DNA of 64,000 nt from Cryoendolithus antarcticus (Eukaryota; Ascomycota; Dothideomycetes; Cladosporiales; Cladosporiaceae): positions 496,001 through 560,000 of the forward strand of contig NAJO01000010.1 of assembly GCA_002077065.1 (NCBI GenBank). Direction: 5' to 3'. Shown here piece after piece: positions 11,001 through 21,322 of this stretch. The notes beneath the pieces are model-generated. The model had not been told where the DNA came from. It made no database searches and saw only the letters and a list, made by a program, of their open reading frames with translations. The position numbers and the translations under genes are program-made. Positions within the stretch are counted from its first letter, which is position 1. Every line of letters begins with the position of its first letter.

Positions 11001-13545
11001 GGCGCGGGAGCTAGAACGGGCAGGGAAGGACGCCGCGGAAGGCAGGGCGGTGATCTCGTCATCCTCAGCCTGAGTCTGCGTTTGCGGCTGCGGCGGCGAC
11101 TGATGCGAGTCCTCGAACTGGTCGTCGTCTGCAGCGCTAGCCTCACTTGGTGTTTCAGGCCGAAACGGGTCGTAGGATCTGCGACGGCGACCGTTGAGCT
11201 CGGGACGTTTTCGCGCAATCTGAGGCGTCTCTTCGTGCTCGCGCGCATGCTCTGGGCCGTCACCATTGACTTTCGCGCCGTCGAGATCCGTCAGTAAGTT
11301 GTCCAAGCGTCCGATGCTACGTTGTCTCTCGACGACATGTTCGAGTCTGTCGATCTCGCGCTGCATGATGTCTTGGTCCTGCTCCGCTTCTGTCAGGCGA
11401 TCCTCAAGCTCAGCGATGTACTCTTCCGCGTTGTTGCCGTTGTCTCTTGCTCTTGCCAGCTCTTTCCGCAGTTCTGAGATCACACCTGTCATCTTCTCTT
11501 CACCAGTCGTCGAACCCTCCATTCTCGACTCCAGATCCCGTATATAAGAGTCGTTGTTGCTCTCACGGTTCGACGCCTTGGCTACTCTGGCCTGCAGTTG
11601 CTGTTGTATAGTCTCCATGTACGTTATCCTGGTCTCCTTGTCCTGCAGCGTGCTCTCACGGTCCGAAAGGGAGGATCTCGTCTTGCTGAGAGAAGTCTCA
11701 AGGCTCTGGATCGTCTTCTCGTACTCCAGTACGACCTGCTCCACAGCCTCAGCAAAGCTATTCGACCGCTTCAGTCGCTCAGTCGCGTGCTCTCCGATGG
11801 CCTCATGAAGGACTGGGGTCTCGGCGTCCTCGTCTTTGGCATTACCAATTTCGGCGATAAGTCTGGCATGCCGCTGGCTCAGGGCGCCGTACTTCTCCTG
11901 CTCGTCCATGAGCTGCGTCTGCAACTCCGCCTCCCGTCTGCCGGACCGGTCATTCCGAGCCATAGTGCTCATCGGACGCAACCTCGCGCCATCCTCCGAA
12001 TGCGCGACTTGACCACGCAGAAAGCTAACCTCAGCTCTCAGCCGGTCGATAGTCGCCTGCTTGTCGCTGTCTTCTGAACTCTGCTGCACCTCAGGCCGAA
12101 CCTGGATGGCCCTAGCGCGCTGTGCGTACGTCAAAGTGTTGATCGACTCACTCTGGTGGAAAGCTGCAGGTGTGATGCAGGCGACCATGAACGTGATCGC
12201 ATTGCCGCCGAGAGAGTCCTGCAGTAGCCGGGTGAGTTTGGAGTCGCGGTAGGAGATGTGGCTGTTTGCATTCTTGGTCGAGAGCTGGGAGATGACTTTG
12301 CCCAGGGACGCTAGACCTTGATTGATGGACATTCCTTCTTGCGCGCGCTCGCCGGTCGCATGCGTGTTCTTCAGCCTCTCGCTACCTGCCAAGTCGACGA
12401 AGTGGAGCTTACTGTCTGTCGTGATTACGCTCTCGGAAGCATGTAGACTCTCGACTGGCATGGACATGCGCTTGTTCTGTGTCGAAGTCTGCTCCGTCCG
12501 CCTCTGGACCAGATTCAAGCTGAAGACTGCGTGCGAGCGCGATGACCGGGCATTGATCGCCGTCGCATCGGTCTGCCTGGTCGCAGATCCAGCGTTCAGC
12601 GCGTTCAGCAGGTCGTCCACGGAGGTAATATCCACTTGTGTCATGCCGGTCAATAGAATCTTTCCCTTGTCTTCCCGGATAGCCACGCTCGCTCTGTCGT
12701 TCATTGGCAGCGCATCCGGCACCAGGAGATCTCTCAATTGATCCTGATATATCTCCACATATGAAGCCTTGAGCGACCAGTCCTTCTGCTCCTTCGCTTG
12801 CTGCGTGAAGCTGCTCAACGTCGGCAGCGCCTGGGTAGAATACCTCTTTGGCGTCTTCATATGCGACACAGGCTTCCCCGCCAGCTGCCCAAGGCGGTCA
12901 AAGAGTGCTTGCGCAGCCCTAGGCACGATACCCATGATTTCGCTGTCATTCTGCTCCTCCGTCCCTGACGTACCCATCGTGTATGACTTCCCCGCGCCAG
13001 ACTGGCCGTAAGCCAGGATCGAGACATTGTAGCCCTGCACAAACGAGTTCACGCTGTCGCTCACATAGCCCCAGATGTCCTGCTGTGAGGCATCCTCATC
13101 GAAGACGCGGTCGAAGATAAAGTTCCGATTTCCCTGAGGCGAGCGCACTGTAAGCTTGTTCGGTGCTGGCACTTCACACGTGCTCTCGCGGAAACGCTGT
13201 GGTATGAGGTCGAAGCCAGGGTCCGAGGGTCGCAAAGGAGGGCGCACGCGTACAGCTGTGTCGCATTCGTGTTAGCCTTCCTATATCGCTCACATATAGC
13301 CACAGAAGCCACGCGCGCAACTTACCAACTTTCACCGCCGTCTTGCTCCCCTCCTCGTCACTACTCCGACTTCCGTTGGCATTCGCTGTCCCATTCATGC
13401 CCTCATACCGACTCCCCCGCTTCGCGCGCATCGTCTCAGGACTTGCAACACTCAGCCGTTGCTGCTGTGCGCGCGGCAATGGCGAGGTAGGCGGCGAGGT
13501 CCACCCGTTCGTCGCAGGTGGTGGTGCTGGCGCGACATTCTCCAT
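8022..13545 (-). CDS. N-terminal-motor kinesin with long coiled-coil tail (kinesin-4-like)
   Basis: This is a plus-end-type microtubule motor of 1817 residues from two exons, 13326-13545 and 8022-13255; the 70-nt intron begins GTAAGT, has a CTAAC branch and ends ACAG. The splice creates AVRVRPPLRPSDPGF, the first motor strand. Further motor signatures are P-loop GQSGAGKSYTMG (about residue 160), switch I NARSSRSHAVF and switch II VDLAGSERL, with the motor ending near LTYAQRARAI (about 450). The rest is heptad-rich coiled coil broken by Ser/Pro-rich linkers. MGIVPRA after the P-loop fits kinesin-4/chromokinesin-like motors, but no cargo domain is visible, so the subfamily is uncertain. I chose ATG 13545 (MENVAP); the frame extends upstream only to a GTG. 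A candidate in-frame intron is listed separately. Confidence 0.9.
8667..8726 (-). other. Candidate 60-nt in-frame, stop-free intron in the kinesin gene
   Basis: Read on the minus strand, 8726-8667 begins GTTCGT, contains the branch consensus TGCTAAC about 20 nt before its end and finishes CACCACAG. Its length is a multiple of three and it has no stop, so the kinesin frame is open whether or not it is removed. Splicing would delete 20 residues (VRIDPH...VTPQ), giving 1797 aa. The 5' site is not the commonest form; the branch and 3' site are strong. Confidence 0.55.
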
Positions 13546-14666
13546 CTCGCCGGCCAGGATGGGGTGTCGTTGGAAGTGCACCCTGTATCAGGGACGTGTT
13601 TCAAAATGCTGCAGGGTGTAGGCCAGCGCGGCCTCGCGTAGGAAGCGCAGGCGCGCGAGTCGGGCGGGATGGTGTGAGACACGCAGTGCGCCGATGTAGT
13701 GCCGTGGAGAGTTGTGATGGGCGAGGGCTAGTTGTGATTGTGGTGGAGATGGCGGCGCGGTGGGTGGGATTGAATGAGTGTGTGGTGAAGTGGGTGGCGG
13801 AGGGGGGATCTGTGAGGTAGATGCACGTTCACTTCGACCCTTACGACGGTGATCATCACTTCCACTTCCACCACGCGGCTGGGAAGTGCTTCTTTCACGC
13901 GAAAGCCTCCCCTGCGCGTCCCGAAATTGGGTCGAAAGGGAGCGGCCGACACTACCACCTCCTAGGTTGAAGATCCCACGTGGCAATGCGGGCCCAAGGA
14001 GAATTACTGTCTATTCTAGTCTTCATCCTCCACTATTACAACACATCACATCTCAAAACGCCGGGGTATGCTGTCAATATCATCTGGATGCGGCCTCCCA
14101 TATTGCTGCCAATGTCGTGCATCACCATGTCGTGCCCAACGGCTGGGTCACTGATCTGCTTCTTCCGCCCCGCTTCCCCTTTCCCTTGCCGCTCGGCAGA
14201 TTCTTTTAGACTCTGCGGCTCCTCAGCTGCCGCTAGTCAACGTGGCGTCCAGACTCGTCACATGATGGACGTAGACGCGATATCCAGGTTCGGCGAGTGA
14301 TCGCCAGGCAAGCCACATGAAGACAAGCACAGGGTACGATGGGCTGTTGAACATCGTGATGCTCAAATAATGTGCTGAAGAGCTAAGCAAGGATTTCAAA
14401 GACCTGGGTCCTGCAGTACCTCGTGCGGCCGGGTCTAGATGAACTCCAACAGTGCTCCGGCAGGCCGACTAGTCCAACGACGATCATACTTCCGCTTCTC
14501 CAAAGTCCGAAATGCTCCTGTGCATCCGTCAGAGCATTCGTGCACTGTCTCACAATCACATGTACCACGGGTAGACAGTTGCGGGTACGCTTGTAGTAGC
14601 ATAGCCTCATTCACACTTTTGGAGAGACGGAAGGTCAACTTCCTACACTACTCCCACCTGAGCCAT
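13546..14666. promoter_or_regulatory. Kinesin upstream region; no gene recognised
   Basis: This gap lies between the kinesin ATG and the protease stop. A minus-strand frame at 13588-13986 is Pro/Ser/His-rich and opens with TTG rather than ATG, so I read it as 5' leader sequence. Nothing else stands out. Confidence 0.45.
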
Positions 14667-16307
14667 CTAGGCCTTAGTATTGACCTGCGCGCTCTTAGCA
14701 GCGATGCCGAAGCTCTCGTTGCCGCCATTGAAGACCGCAAAGTACTGCTTGAGCAAGACATCCCCGAAAATCTGGATTCCACCGCCTCCGTTGCCTTGAA
14801 CCCCTCCGAAACACGTGCCTTGCCCAACCTCCGCGAACGTGATGTCGCTGCCAGGGATGGTCGCGATAAACCCGGAGCTACCAATTTGAACACCAAAATC
14901 AGGTACCTGAGCACTGCATGGGTACACGTAGCCGCCTGCGGTGCGCGAGAGCTGCGAGCCTTGAACCTGCGCGTAAAAGGCCTGCGCGACATTGTCATCG
15001 ACCAGTAGGAGCGAAGTGCCAGTGTCTGCGATGGCGGTGCTGGCACCAGAGTTTTGGTAGGTCGTACCCCCGATGCTGTAGGCTGTAGAGGCGAATTCCC
15101 AGAAACCATTGCTGGAATCGACAGGGGTGACGTGCAGGGTGCCGGTGTACTTCGTTGTGTCGATTCTACCGAATTCGTACGTGCCAGCAGCGTCGTCCTC
15201 GAGATCTGCCGTGAACACTGGTTGATCCAATTTCGGTAGGATCGATTCGAAGAACGTCTTCTGAGGCTGCGGCTCGATTGTATTGATTTTTGAAAAGCCA
15301 AGGCCAAGGAGTCCGTCGTTGTTCTCGTCTGAGACAAAGGAGGAGGACACTTTTGTGGCGATCTCGACTGCTTGACGAGACGCAGTCGCGCCTCCAATCT
15401 CTACTACGTCGAAACCAACCGTTCCCGACGCGCCACTGCCATCGCCGTACATTATTTGCCAAGAAGCACCAGGGTAGTCTTCCCATGTTGAGCTCTTGGA
15501 AGGGTCGAAAGCGGCGTGTTGGCCAATCGACGACGATGAGAGGGAAGTACTGAAGACCCAGCTGTGATGATATTAGTATGATGAGTTGTTAGGTGATTCC
15601 AATTTTCCAAACATCGGTATATGCTCCTGTGCTATCATAACAGCACCTGCTACAGTGAAATCGTCGACACGGTGTCTGTGAGTCTCCAAAGCTCAGAGCA
15701 AAGGCTCTCACGACGACATTGGTTATGACTTTACTACTGCAGGTGCTGTTATAGTAGCATAGAAGTGCGTACAGAGGTTTGGAGAAGCGGAGTGTGAAGG
15801 AAGGAGAAAATCTTACAGATCAGCAGAGCCAGTGTCGAAGTCGAGATTCAGCGTCTGGCCACCAATTGAGACAGGCGAGAGGTACTCGGACTCGTTTGGC
15901 TCGGGAGTTGCGGAAACCTCGCCGTTCTCTTGCTCAGATGCACCAGCAATAGCGCTTGTTGTAGCAGCAGGAGCGGCAGTAGTGGTCCGGGTGAGAGTCG
16001 CAGCATCCTGATTACTGGCACTGCTTGTGGGCGCAGGTGCAGCAGGGGCAGGAGCAGGGTCAGCGCCATCGCTGTCTGGATTCCCGAGAGTGAACGTCTG
16101 TCCCGAAGGCGTAATGAAGGTGATAGACCAGTTGTACTTGCGGTAAGCGCGCTCCATGGCCTTCAGTGGATTGCGAGTGGTGCCTTTGCGGCCGCGAGCC
16201 TGGGCCGAGAATGTGCCAATATGGCTCGAACGATGCTTCCTTGGTGTCGGTGCCGCGAGCGCAACCGCCGCCAATGCGACGATTATGAAGAGGAGAACAC
16301 GCTGCAT
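14667..16307 (-). CDS. Secreted pepsin-like aspartic protease (A1 family)
   Basis: This endopeptidase is predicted to enter the secretory pathway. Exons 15817-16307 and 14667-15561 give 461 residues. A signal peptide [18 protein letters not shown] is followed by a pro-segment, with RKYNWSITF near residue 60. An Ala/Pro/Thr-rich linker, unusual within an A1 zymogen, comes before the catalytic domain. The first catalytic Asp is in [14 protein letters not shown], with the intron splitting the Leu codon. The flap Tyr is in [13 protein letters not shown] and the second catalytic Asp in [11 protein letters not shown]. The chain ends near [18 protein letters not shown], the usual A1 closing strand. 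The 255-nt intron (GTAAGA...ACAG) is far longer than its neighbours and contains an inverted repeat. An in-frame upstream start (16358) would bury the signal peptide, so ATG 16307 is preferred. Confidence 0.92.
15631..15758. repeat. Inverted repeat inside the protease intron
   Basis: Arm 1 at 15631-15650 reads GCTATCATAACAGCACCTGC. Arm 2 at 15739-15758, reverse-complemented, reads GCTACTATAACAGCACCTGC, matching 18 of 20 bases with an 88-bp spacer. The element accounts for much of the extra length of this intron and could fold in the pre-mRNA. It may be a small inserted element, but no target-site duplication was established. Confidence 0.7.
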
Positions 16308-17392
16308 CGCGGAGACTCTTAGCGATTTCCCGTGATTGAGAATGCTAATATGCAGCACCGGAGCAGTATATCAGTAGCTGCTTTGTTGATGAGAAGCAAT
16401 GAATGTGACTCGGGTATGAAAACGCCTGTCAAAGGCAGTCTGGTCGAAGAAAGTATTCCGAATGAATGTCGAGGATCGAATGCGCGGGTCCTGAGCCGCG
16501 AGTTGAATTGAAACGAATGCAGTATTGCAGTGAGTGAGGGAGGTTGAGTGGCAAGGGAAGAAACGATGGTGAGTGTAAGAGAGTGTGTGATGTGCGGCCG
16601 TCCGAGGTTGTTCGACATTTGTGTGATCTTGAAACACGGGTAGAGACTCGCCAAGCAGCCACACGCGTCTGCGCGGGCAGGCGCGAAGGAGAGGGCCTAT
16701 CATGGAAGTTGTACGAGGGAAGTGCGATCTACTCACTGGAGGGTTGTAGGGTGATTCGAGACGTTCAATCTCACGGCTGCAAGTTGAGCTATTCTACCTA
16801 CCAGAATCGCCGCTGCGAAAGCGCTTGGTCAGCGATGCGTGCTGATCTAACACCAGCAGTAACATCCAGCACTGTTGCGCAACCTGCCCCGTCTCGTCCT
16901 GACACCCGCCCCTGATCGCCACCATGACACACTGGCGGTAACCCGCATGCAATGACCCAGCGGTCGCGCAATCGGTCTCCTGCATCAAAAGATGTCATCA
17001 TTCGCCTCTCCGGCTGCAAGTAAAGCAGCACTGATCTAGCAGCGGAGGTCTCGAGATCTCAGCCTCAAGCACATCTCGGCAAACTCTCAAGAAGCGCCTT
17101 GTTTCGGTGAAGATGCGAACAAGCAAATCGGAGGTACGAAACGAGGAGGTTTGAGGTTGAGATTCTAGCGCCGCGTTTGCGGGTTCAGCCGAATCCCCAC
17201 TTCTTTGAAACGAGTGAACCCCTTGCTGGAAACGACGATGGAGTGGTGGCTTGGCATTACGGCAGCCGAATAGCACCGACTACGCCTCAATTGAACACTT
17301 TGATGGGCTGCAGACGACAGTGACACCATGTCGCGAGTGATGTCAGGTAAGCTTTCATTCCATCATCTAGCTATATACACCACTTCCATCAT
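16308..17392. promoter_or_regulatory. Protease upstream region / ADH 3' region
   Basis: This 1.1-kb gap between two minus-strand genes should contain the aspartic protease promoter and the alcohol dehydrogenase 3' end. Frames on both strands are short and overlap one another. No repeat or RNA gene was recognised. Confidence 0.45.
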
Positions 17393-18627
17393 CTACTTCG
17401 ACGTGTCCAAGACGTAACGTCCAGCGATCTTGCCCTCGTGCATGAGATCGTACACCTTCTGGAGCTCTGACAGGCCCACAGTCTTGTATGGGACCTTGAT
17501 CAGGCCACGGCGGTAGAATTCGAGTGCCTCGGAGGTGTCCTTGCGGTTGCCGACGTAGGAGCCCTTGATGGTGATCATCTTGATGACGGACTCGAAGACG
17601 GGCGCGCGCAGGTAGGCGCCGGCGGGGAGACCGATGCAGATGACTGTGCCGCGCGGGCGGACGTACTGGTGAGGTATTAGTGATCAGATCTTCGACCAAC
17701 GGGTAGGTAGGGCGTAGATCTTACCTCAGCGGCTTGCTGGAATGGCTTCTCATTCACGGCGACGAGGATGACAGCATGAGGTCCGAGGCCCTAGGATGTT
17801 GTCAGCGCTGTGCCAATCATAGTCGCGGGCTCACGTTAAGCACTTACATCCTCAGTAGCAGCCTGCACATCCTTGACGACGTTCTTGCTGGTGGCAAAGT
17901 CGATGAATGCGTGCGAGCCGAGCTCCTCCAGACACATCTTCTTCTTCTCCTCTCCGCTGTCGATGGCGATCGTACGGAGGCCCATAGCCTTGGCGTACTG
18001 CTGTGCGAGGGAGCCGAGCCCACCACCGGCACCGACAATGGCGACGGTCTGGCCGGGCCTGGCACCGGACTCCTTCAGGCCCTTGTAGACCGTGATTCCG
18101 GCGCAGAGGACAGGTGAGATGGCGTCCAAGGGAATCTCCTTGGGGATGCGGGCAACGTGTGCACCCTTTGCGATGGCGTATTGCTGGAACGAGCCGTCGA
18201 CCGTGTAGCCGGAGAGGAGAGCCTTCGCGCAGAGGGGCTCATCTGATGGGGTATTAGTATCTTGAAGAGATAATTTTGTGGGGGGTTTCTAGGACTGACC
18301 TGATTGCTGGCAGAAGTCACATGCCAAGCAACTGCCGTTGATCCACTTCACACCAGCATGGTCGCCAATCTCGATGTCCTGCACAAGTTCGCCCTTCGCC
18401 ACCACAATGCCGGCACCCTCGTGGCCTCCGACAAGGGGAAGCTTGGTGGGCAATGGCCAGTCACCGTTGACAGCGTGGAGATCAGTGTGGCAGACACCGG
18501 AGAATTTGATGTTGACAAGCACCTCATCTGGGCCAGGCTTCTGGACGGGAATCTCCTTGTACTCGACTGGCCCGCCAGTCTTTTCAATGACCTGCGCCCA
18601 TTGCTTCTCGGGGATGTTCTGAGACAT
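17393..18627 (-). CDS. Zinc-dependent alcohol dehydrogenase (ADH1 type)
   Basis: This is an NAD-dependent medium-chain alcohol dehydrogenase interconverting ethanol and acetaldehyde. Exons 18300-18627, 17848-18242, 17725-17790 and 17393-17665 give 353 residues, matching yeast-type ADH1 (about 350). Catalytic zinc ligands appear in [11 protein letters not shown] and GGHEGAG. The structural-zinc region shows [14 protein letters not shown] followed across intron 1 by DEPLC. The nucleotide-binding Rossmann loop is [14 protein letters not shown]. Intron 1 starts GTCAGT and ends ATCAG, splitting an Asp codon; the others start GTAAGT, GTAAGA and GTGAGG. No targeting peptide is evident, so it is probably cytosolic. 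The specific ADH isozyme cannot be decided from the sequence alone. Confidence 0.95.
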
Positions 18628-20306
18628 GTCGATACAGTTGAGGAAGTTTGGATGAATGTGGATGTTTTGGAACGGTAAGTACACGATTTTACTTTCGAAA
18701 GGAAGTGGATGAGTGAGAGGAAAGGGTGTAACGCTGACCAGCCTTTGAACTTATCTGTACTCCTCGACTTCCAATCCTCGACCCCACATCATGTGAGGCC
18801 CAAAGGAGGGGCAGAGGGAGATCGTCGACGCGAGACGCGTCTGGATCCCCTCGGCCGCGATGTCCGGATCCATGGAACCAGCTAGGTGCCTAGCAACGCG
18901 GCGTTGAGTACTAGTCAGAGGTGGAGCTAGTGAGCTCTACTCCATGCGCGCGTGCCAGCCTGGGCAGCGTCTTGCCCAATTTCGTGTCCAGTGCAAGTAG
19001 CTGAGCTGTTCCCTGGCAGCCCTGCATATACACTAGGTGTGTGATATCTCCAGGGCACCGCTGTGGTAGGCTCGGTGCGCCGGCTTGACAGCTACTATTG
19101 GCAGCGTGGTATCGAAGAAAGCTCAAGGCTTGCGGGGCGGCACAGATTGTGTTGCTGTGCATGGAGTAGCAGCATCTGTTGTTTGGCGTACGGCCATGCG
19201 GGGAAGAGCTCTCTCGTGACGCTCTCGGACACACCGGGCCATCGCATAAGATCTGATGATGAAAGATCCTCAGCGTGCTTGCTTGTGGTCGACCTTGCGA
19301 GAGAATGGCAGTGAGCACGTAGATGCAACAGCCAATGCTGGCGTTTTCGTGGTTCCGGTGTTTGCAGCCAGATCCCCTCCTCGCCGAGCGCTGCTGGGTG
19401 TTCACTGATGGATGGAGTCCTCTCCGTTCGTCAGCACAGCTTGAAAGGCAAAATGGGTTTGCATTGAGTTTGCGGGGGTGGAGAATCCCGTCACTTCCCG
19501 CTGCTGCCGTTCTACCGACTGCTACGCGTCGTCTACACGTCCACATCCCATTGCAGCTTGATCGGGCGGGCGAAAGGGCGAAAACAGGAGTGGACAGCTC
19601 AGAGCTCCAACGCTGTTGTCGTGCAGATCTGTCCGCAGCGGTGGCTTGGACGAACGGCTCAGATGATCGGCATTGCGGGCTAGGTGGTGCGCAGAGAACG
19701 GAAGATCCAGAGATCAAGCACTGCCAATAGGATGGCATCGAGGGAGACTGCAGCTGTCGCGCGTCTGAAGAGGTAAAAGCTACGATACAGGGAAGCATAT
19801 TGTCTTCTATATGCTCGACCTGTCAACCATGGGCACCTCAATGGCTGCACCTCGATGGCGCCCGATTGTCAGAACGCTTGAATCCGCTTTACATACGCAT
19901 CGAAGAGGTTGCTCTCCGCTCATCGGACACGGCGAAACATTCTATGCTCGAGAGATACTTCACTGCTCTGTGGGAACATCTTTCCGCTGTCATACTCAGG
20001 TCCAATGCCTTTGCTCAAAGTTTGGGAGATCTGCTCCAAATTCACTATGCCGGGGCTGCCTGCGACTTTGAGGTCGGCAAGCTATTCACAGGGTCTAAGA
20101 TCATGTATCGCACAAGCAGAGCAGTCCAAGACATGGAACGGAAATGCCTTCAATCGCGAGGCAGTGCGTAGTATTCTTCTGAATGTGAGTCCAACGATAA
20201 GTATACCACCAATCTCAGGTCAACACTGTTCTTTCCCATCGAGCCGTTCAGTCCTAGGCATTTCTGAAGGGGTTCTGCAGCAGTGGCAGACCTGCAATAC
20301 AAGCTC
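18628..20306. promoter_or_regulatory. ADH upstream region; mostly unassigned
   Basis: The part nearest 18628 should hold the alcohol dehydrogenase promoter. The rest contains long frames on both strands that lack domain features; the longest is listed separately. No repeat was recognised. Confidence 0.4.
18911..19798 (-). other. Unassigned 295-codon open frame
   Basis: This is an ATG-started frame (MLPCIVAFTSS) ending in TAG. Its composition is rich in Ser, Arg, Cys, Pro and Ala without domain, signal or repeat structure, and several plus-strand frames overlap it. I do not recognise it. It is long enough to mention, but I think it is more likely a chance frame than a gene. Confidence 0.15.
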
Positions 20307-20804
20307 TCATTGCGCCTTCCTTGCATTCTCGGTCCCTTCCATCCACCCTGGCTTTACGAAAAGGAACCAGGCTCGCATCCCGAGGAACGCAGCCATAGCC
20401 ATGGTTCCAGCAGCCAACGCCCGATCGCTGAATCCACTGTCCCCACTAGCAATCTGCATCGCCATTACAGCTCCGAGCGTCGCCTCACAAGCCCCCAGCG
20501 TCGTGTACGCCATCCGCCTGCCCGCTGCAGCTCTCGGCACATGCGGTACCGAAAGTAGCAAAGGCACTGTCAGACCCAGTGTTATGGCGCCGAACCATTG
20601 CGTGAGGACTACCGCGGCTGGCGTGATGTCTGAAGGCGAGCGGACGAGGAAGGAGAGGGCGAACTCGGGAGCGAGGATTATGGGAATGGCGGTGGAGATG
20701 TTTATGGCAGACTCGCCGAGGAGAAAGTAGCGGAAGAGGCGGACGCCATTGAAGGTTGGGCGGTGGTCGGATGATGATGTAGAAGGAACGGACGGGTGGG
20801 ACAT
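20307..20804 (-). CDS. Small multi-pass membrane protein, function unknown
   Basis: A single-exon gene of 165 residues starts at ATG 20804 (MSHPSVPSTSS). After about 20 polar residues it carries roughly four hydrophobic segments: FRYFLLGESAINISTAIPII, a stretch around VVLTQWFGAITLGLTVPLLL, one around TTLGACEATLGAVMAMQ, and AAGTMAMAAFLGMRAWFLFV. It ends with a short charged tail. The spacing of helices and lack of frame interruption support a real gene; I do not recognise the family. Overlapping plus-strand frames (19909-20730) look like shadows of this one. Confidence 0.65.
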   Translation of the reverse strand: MSHPSVPSTSSSDHRPTFNGVRLFRYFLLGESAINISTAIPIILAPEFALSFLVRSPSDITPAAVVLTQWFGAITLGLTVPLLLSVPHVPRAAAGRRMAYTTLGACEATLGAVMAMQIASGDSGFSDRALAAGTMAMAAFLGMRAWFLFVKPGWMEGTENARKAQ

Positions 20805-21322
20805 GGTGGCGAGGGCTGTCTGAAGGATGCGGGTCGGGAAGTATGGTCTTCGAGGCCTGAAAGACCTGAGATATTCTGAGTTGCGATGTTGTAGTGTAGC
20901 TGGAGTATCAAATGGCTAAATCTTGTACCTGTATGCCTACATCGAATCTACGTACAATCATGCCGTCACTTCTAAATATTGATTATGATGTCAGACTTGT
21001 TGGTTCTGTCGCGCCTAGGCGCGTCTCCGTTGCGACCGCAAATCTCCAATCCCCCTTGCGATCAACTGTGAGGCTCATGTACATGGGTCGGGAAGAGGCA
21101 GTCCTACATATGGCGTCCATATGTAACCGAGAAAATGGTGTTGTGAAGTGCTGAAGTCGCAAGGCAAAGGATCAATATAGGAAGGAGCAGCAGGCATCCG
21201 CGATCTGGCCAGCACATACGTGTGCTGAGTCCGTAGTCCAGACAGCATGGTATACTAAACAGCGAGGACCGTACTGGCTACATATATCGCTGGCAACCCG
21301 CTACGAGCGAAGAGGTTGCACG
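20805..21322. promoter_or_regulatory. Divergent upstream region
   Basis: This 518-bp gap between the divergent starts of the membrane-protein gene and the DDHD phospholipase gene probably contains both promoters. A small plus-strand frame at 20912-21154 has no support. Confidence 0.45.

Noticed and set aside
13546..13581. Upstream extension of the kinesin start
   Set aside because: The in-frame extension begins with GTG, not ATG, and fungal nuclear genes rarely start there.
18911..19798. Real 295-residue protein gene
   Set aside because: No domain, signal, helix pattern or neighbouring exon; overlapping frames exist on the other strand. Kept only as a low-confidence open frame.
19909..20730. 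Plus-strand frame of 273 codons opposite the membrane-protein gene
   Set aside because: It lacks an independent domain; the minus-strand frame has coherent transmembrane segments and an ATG.
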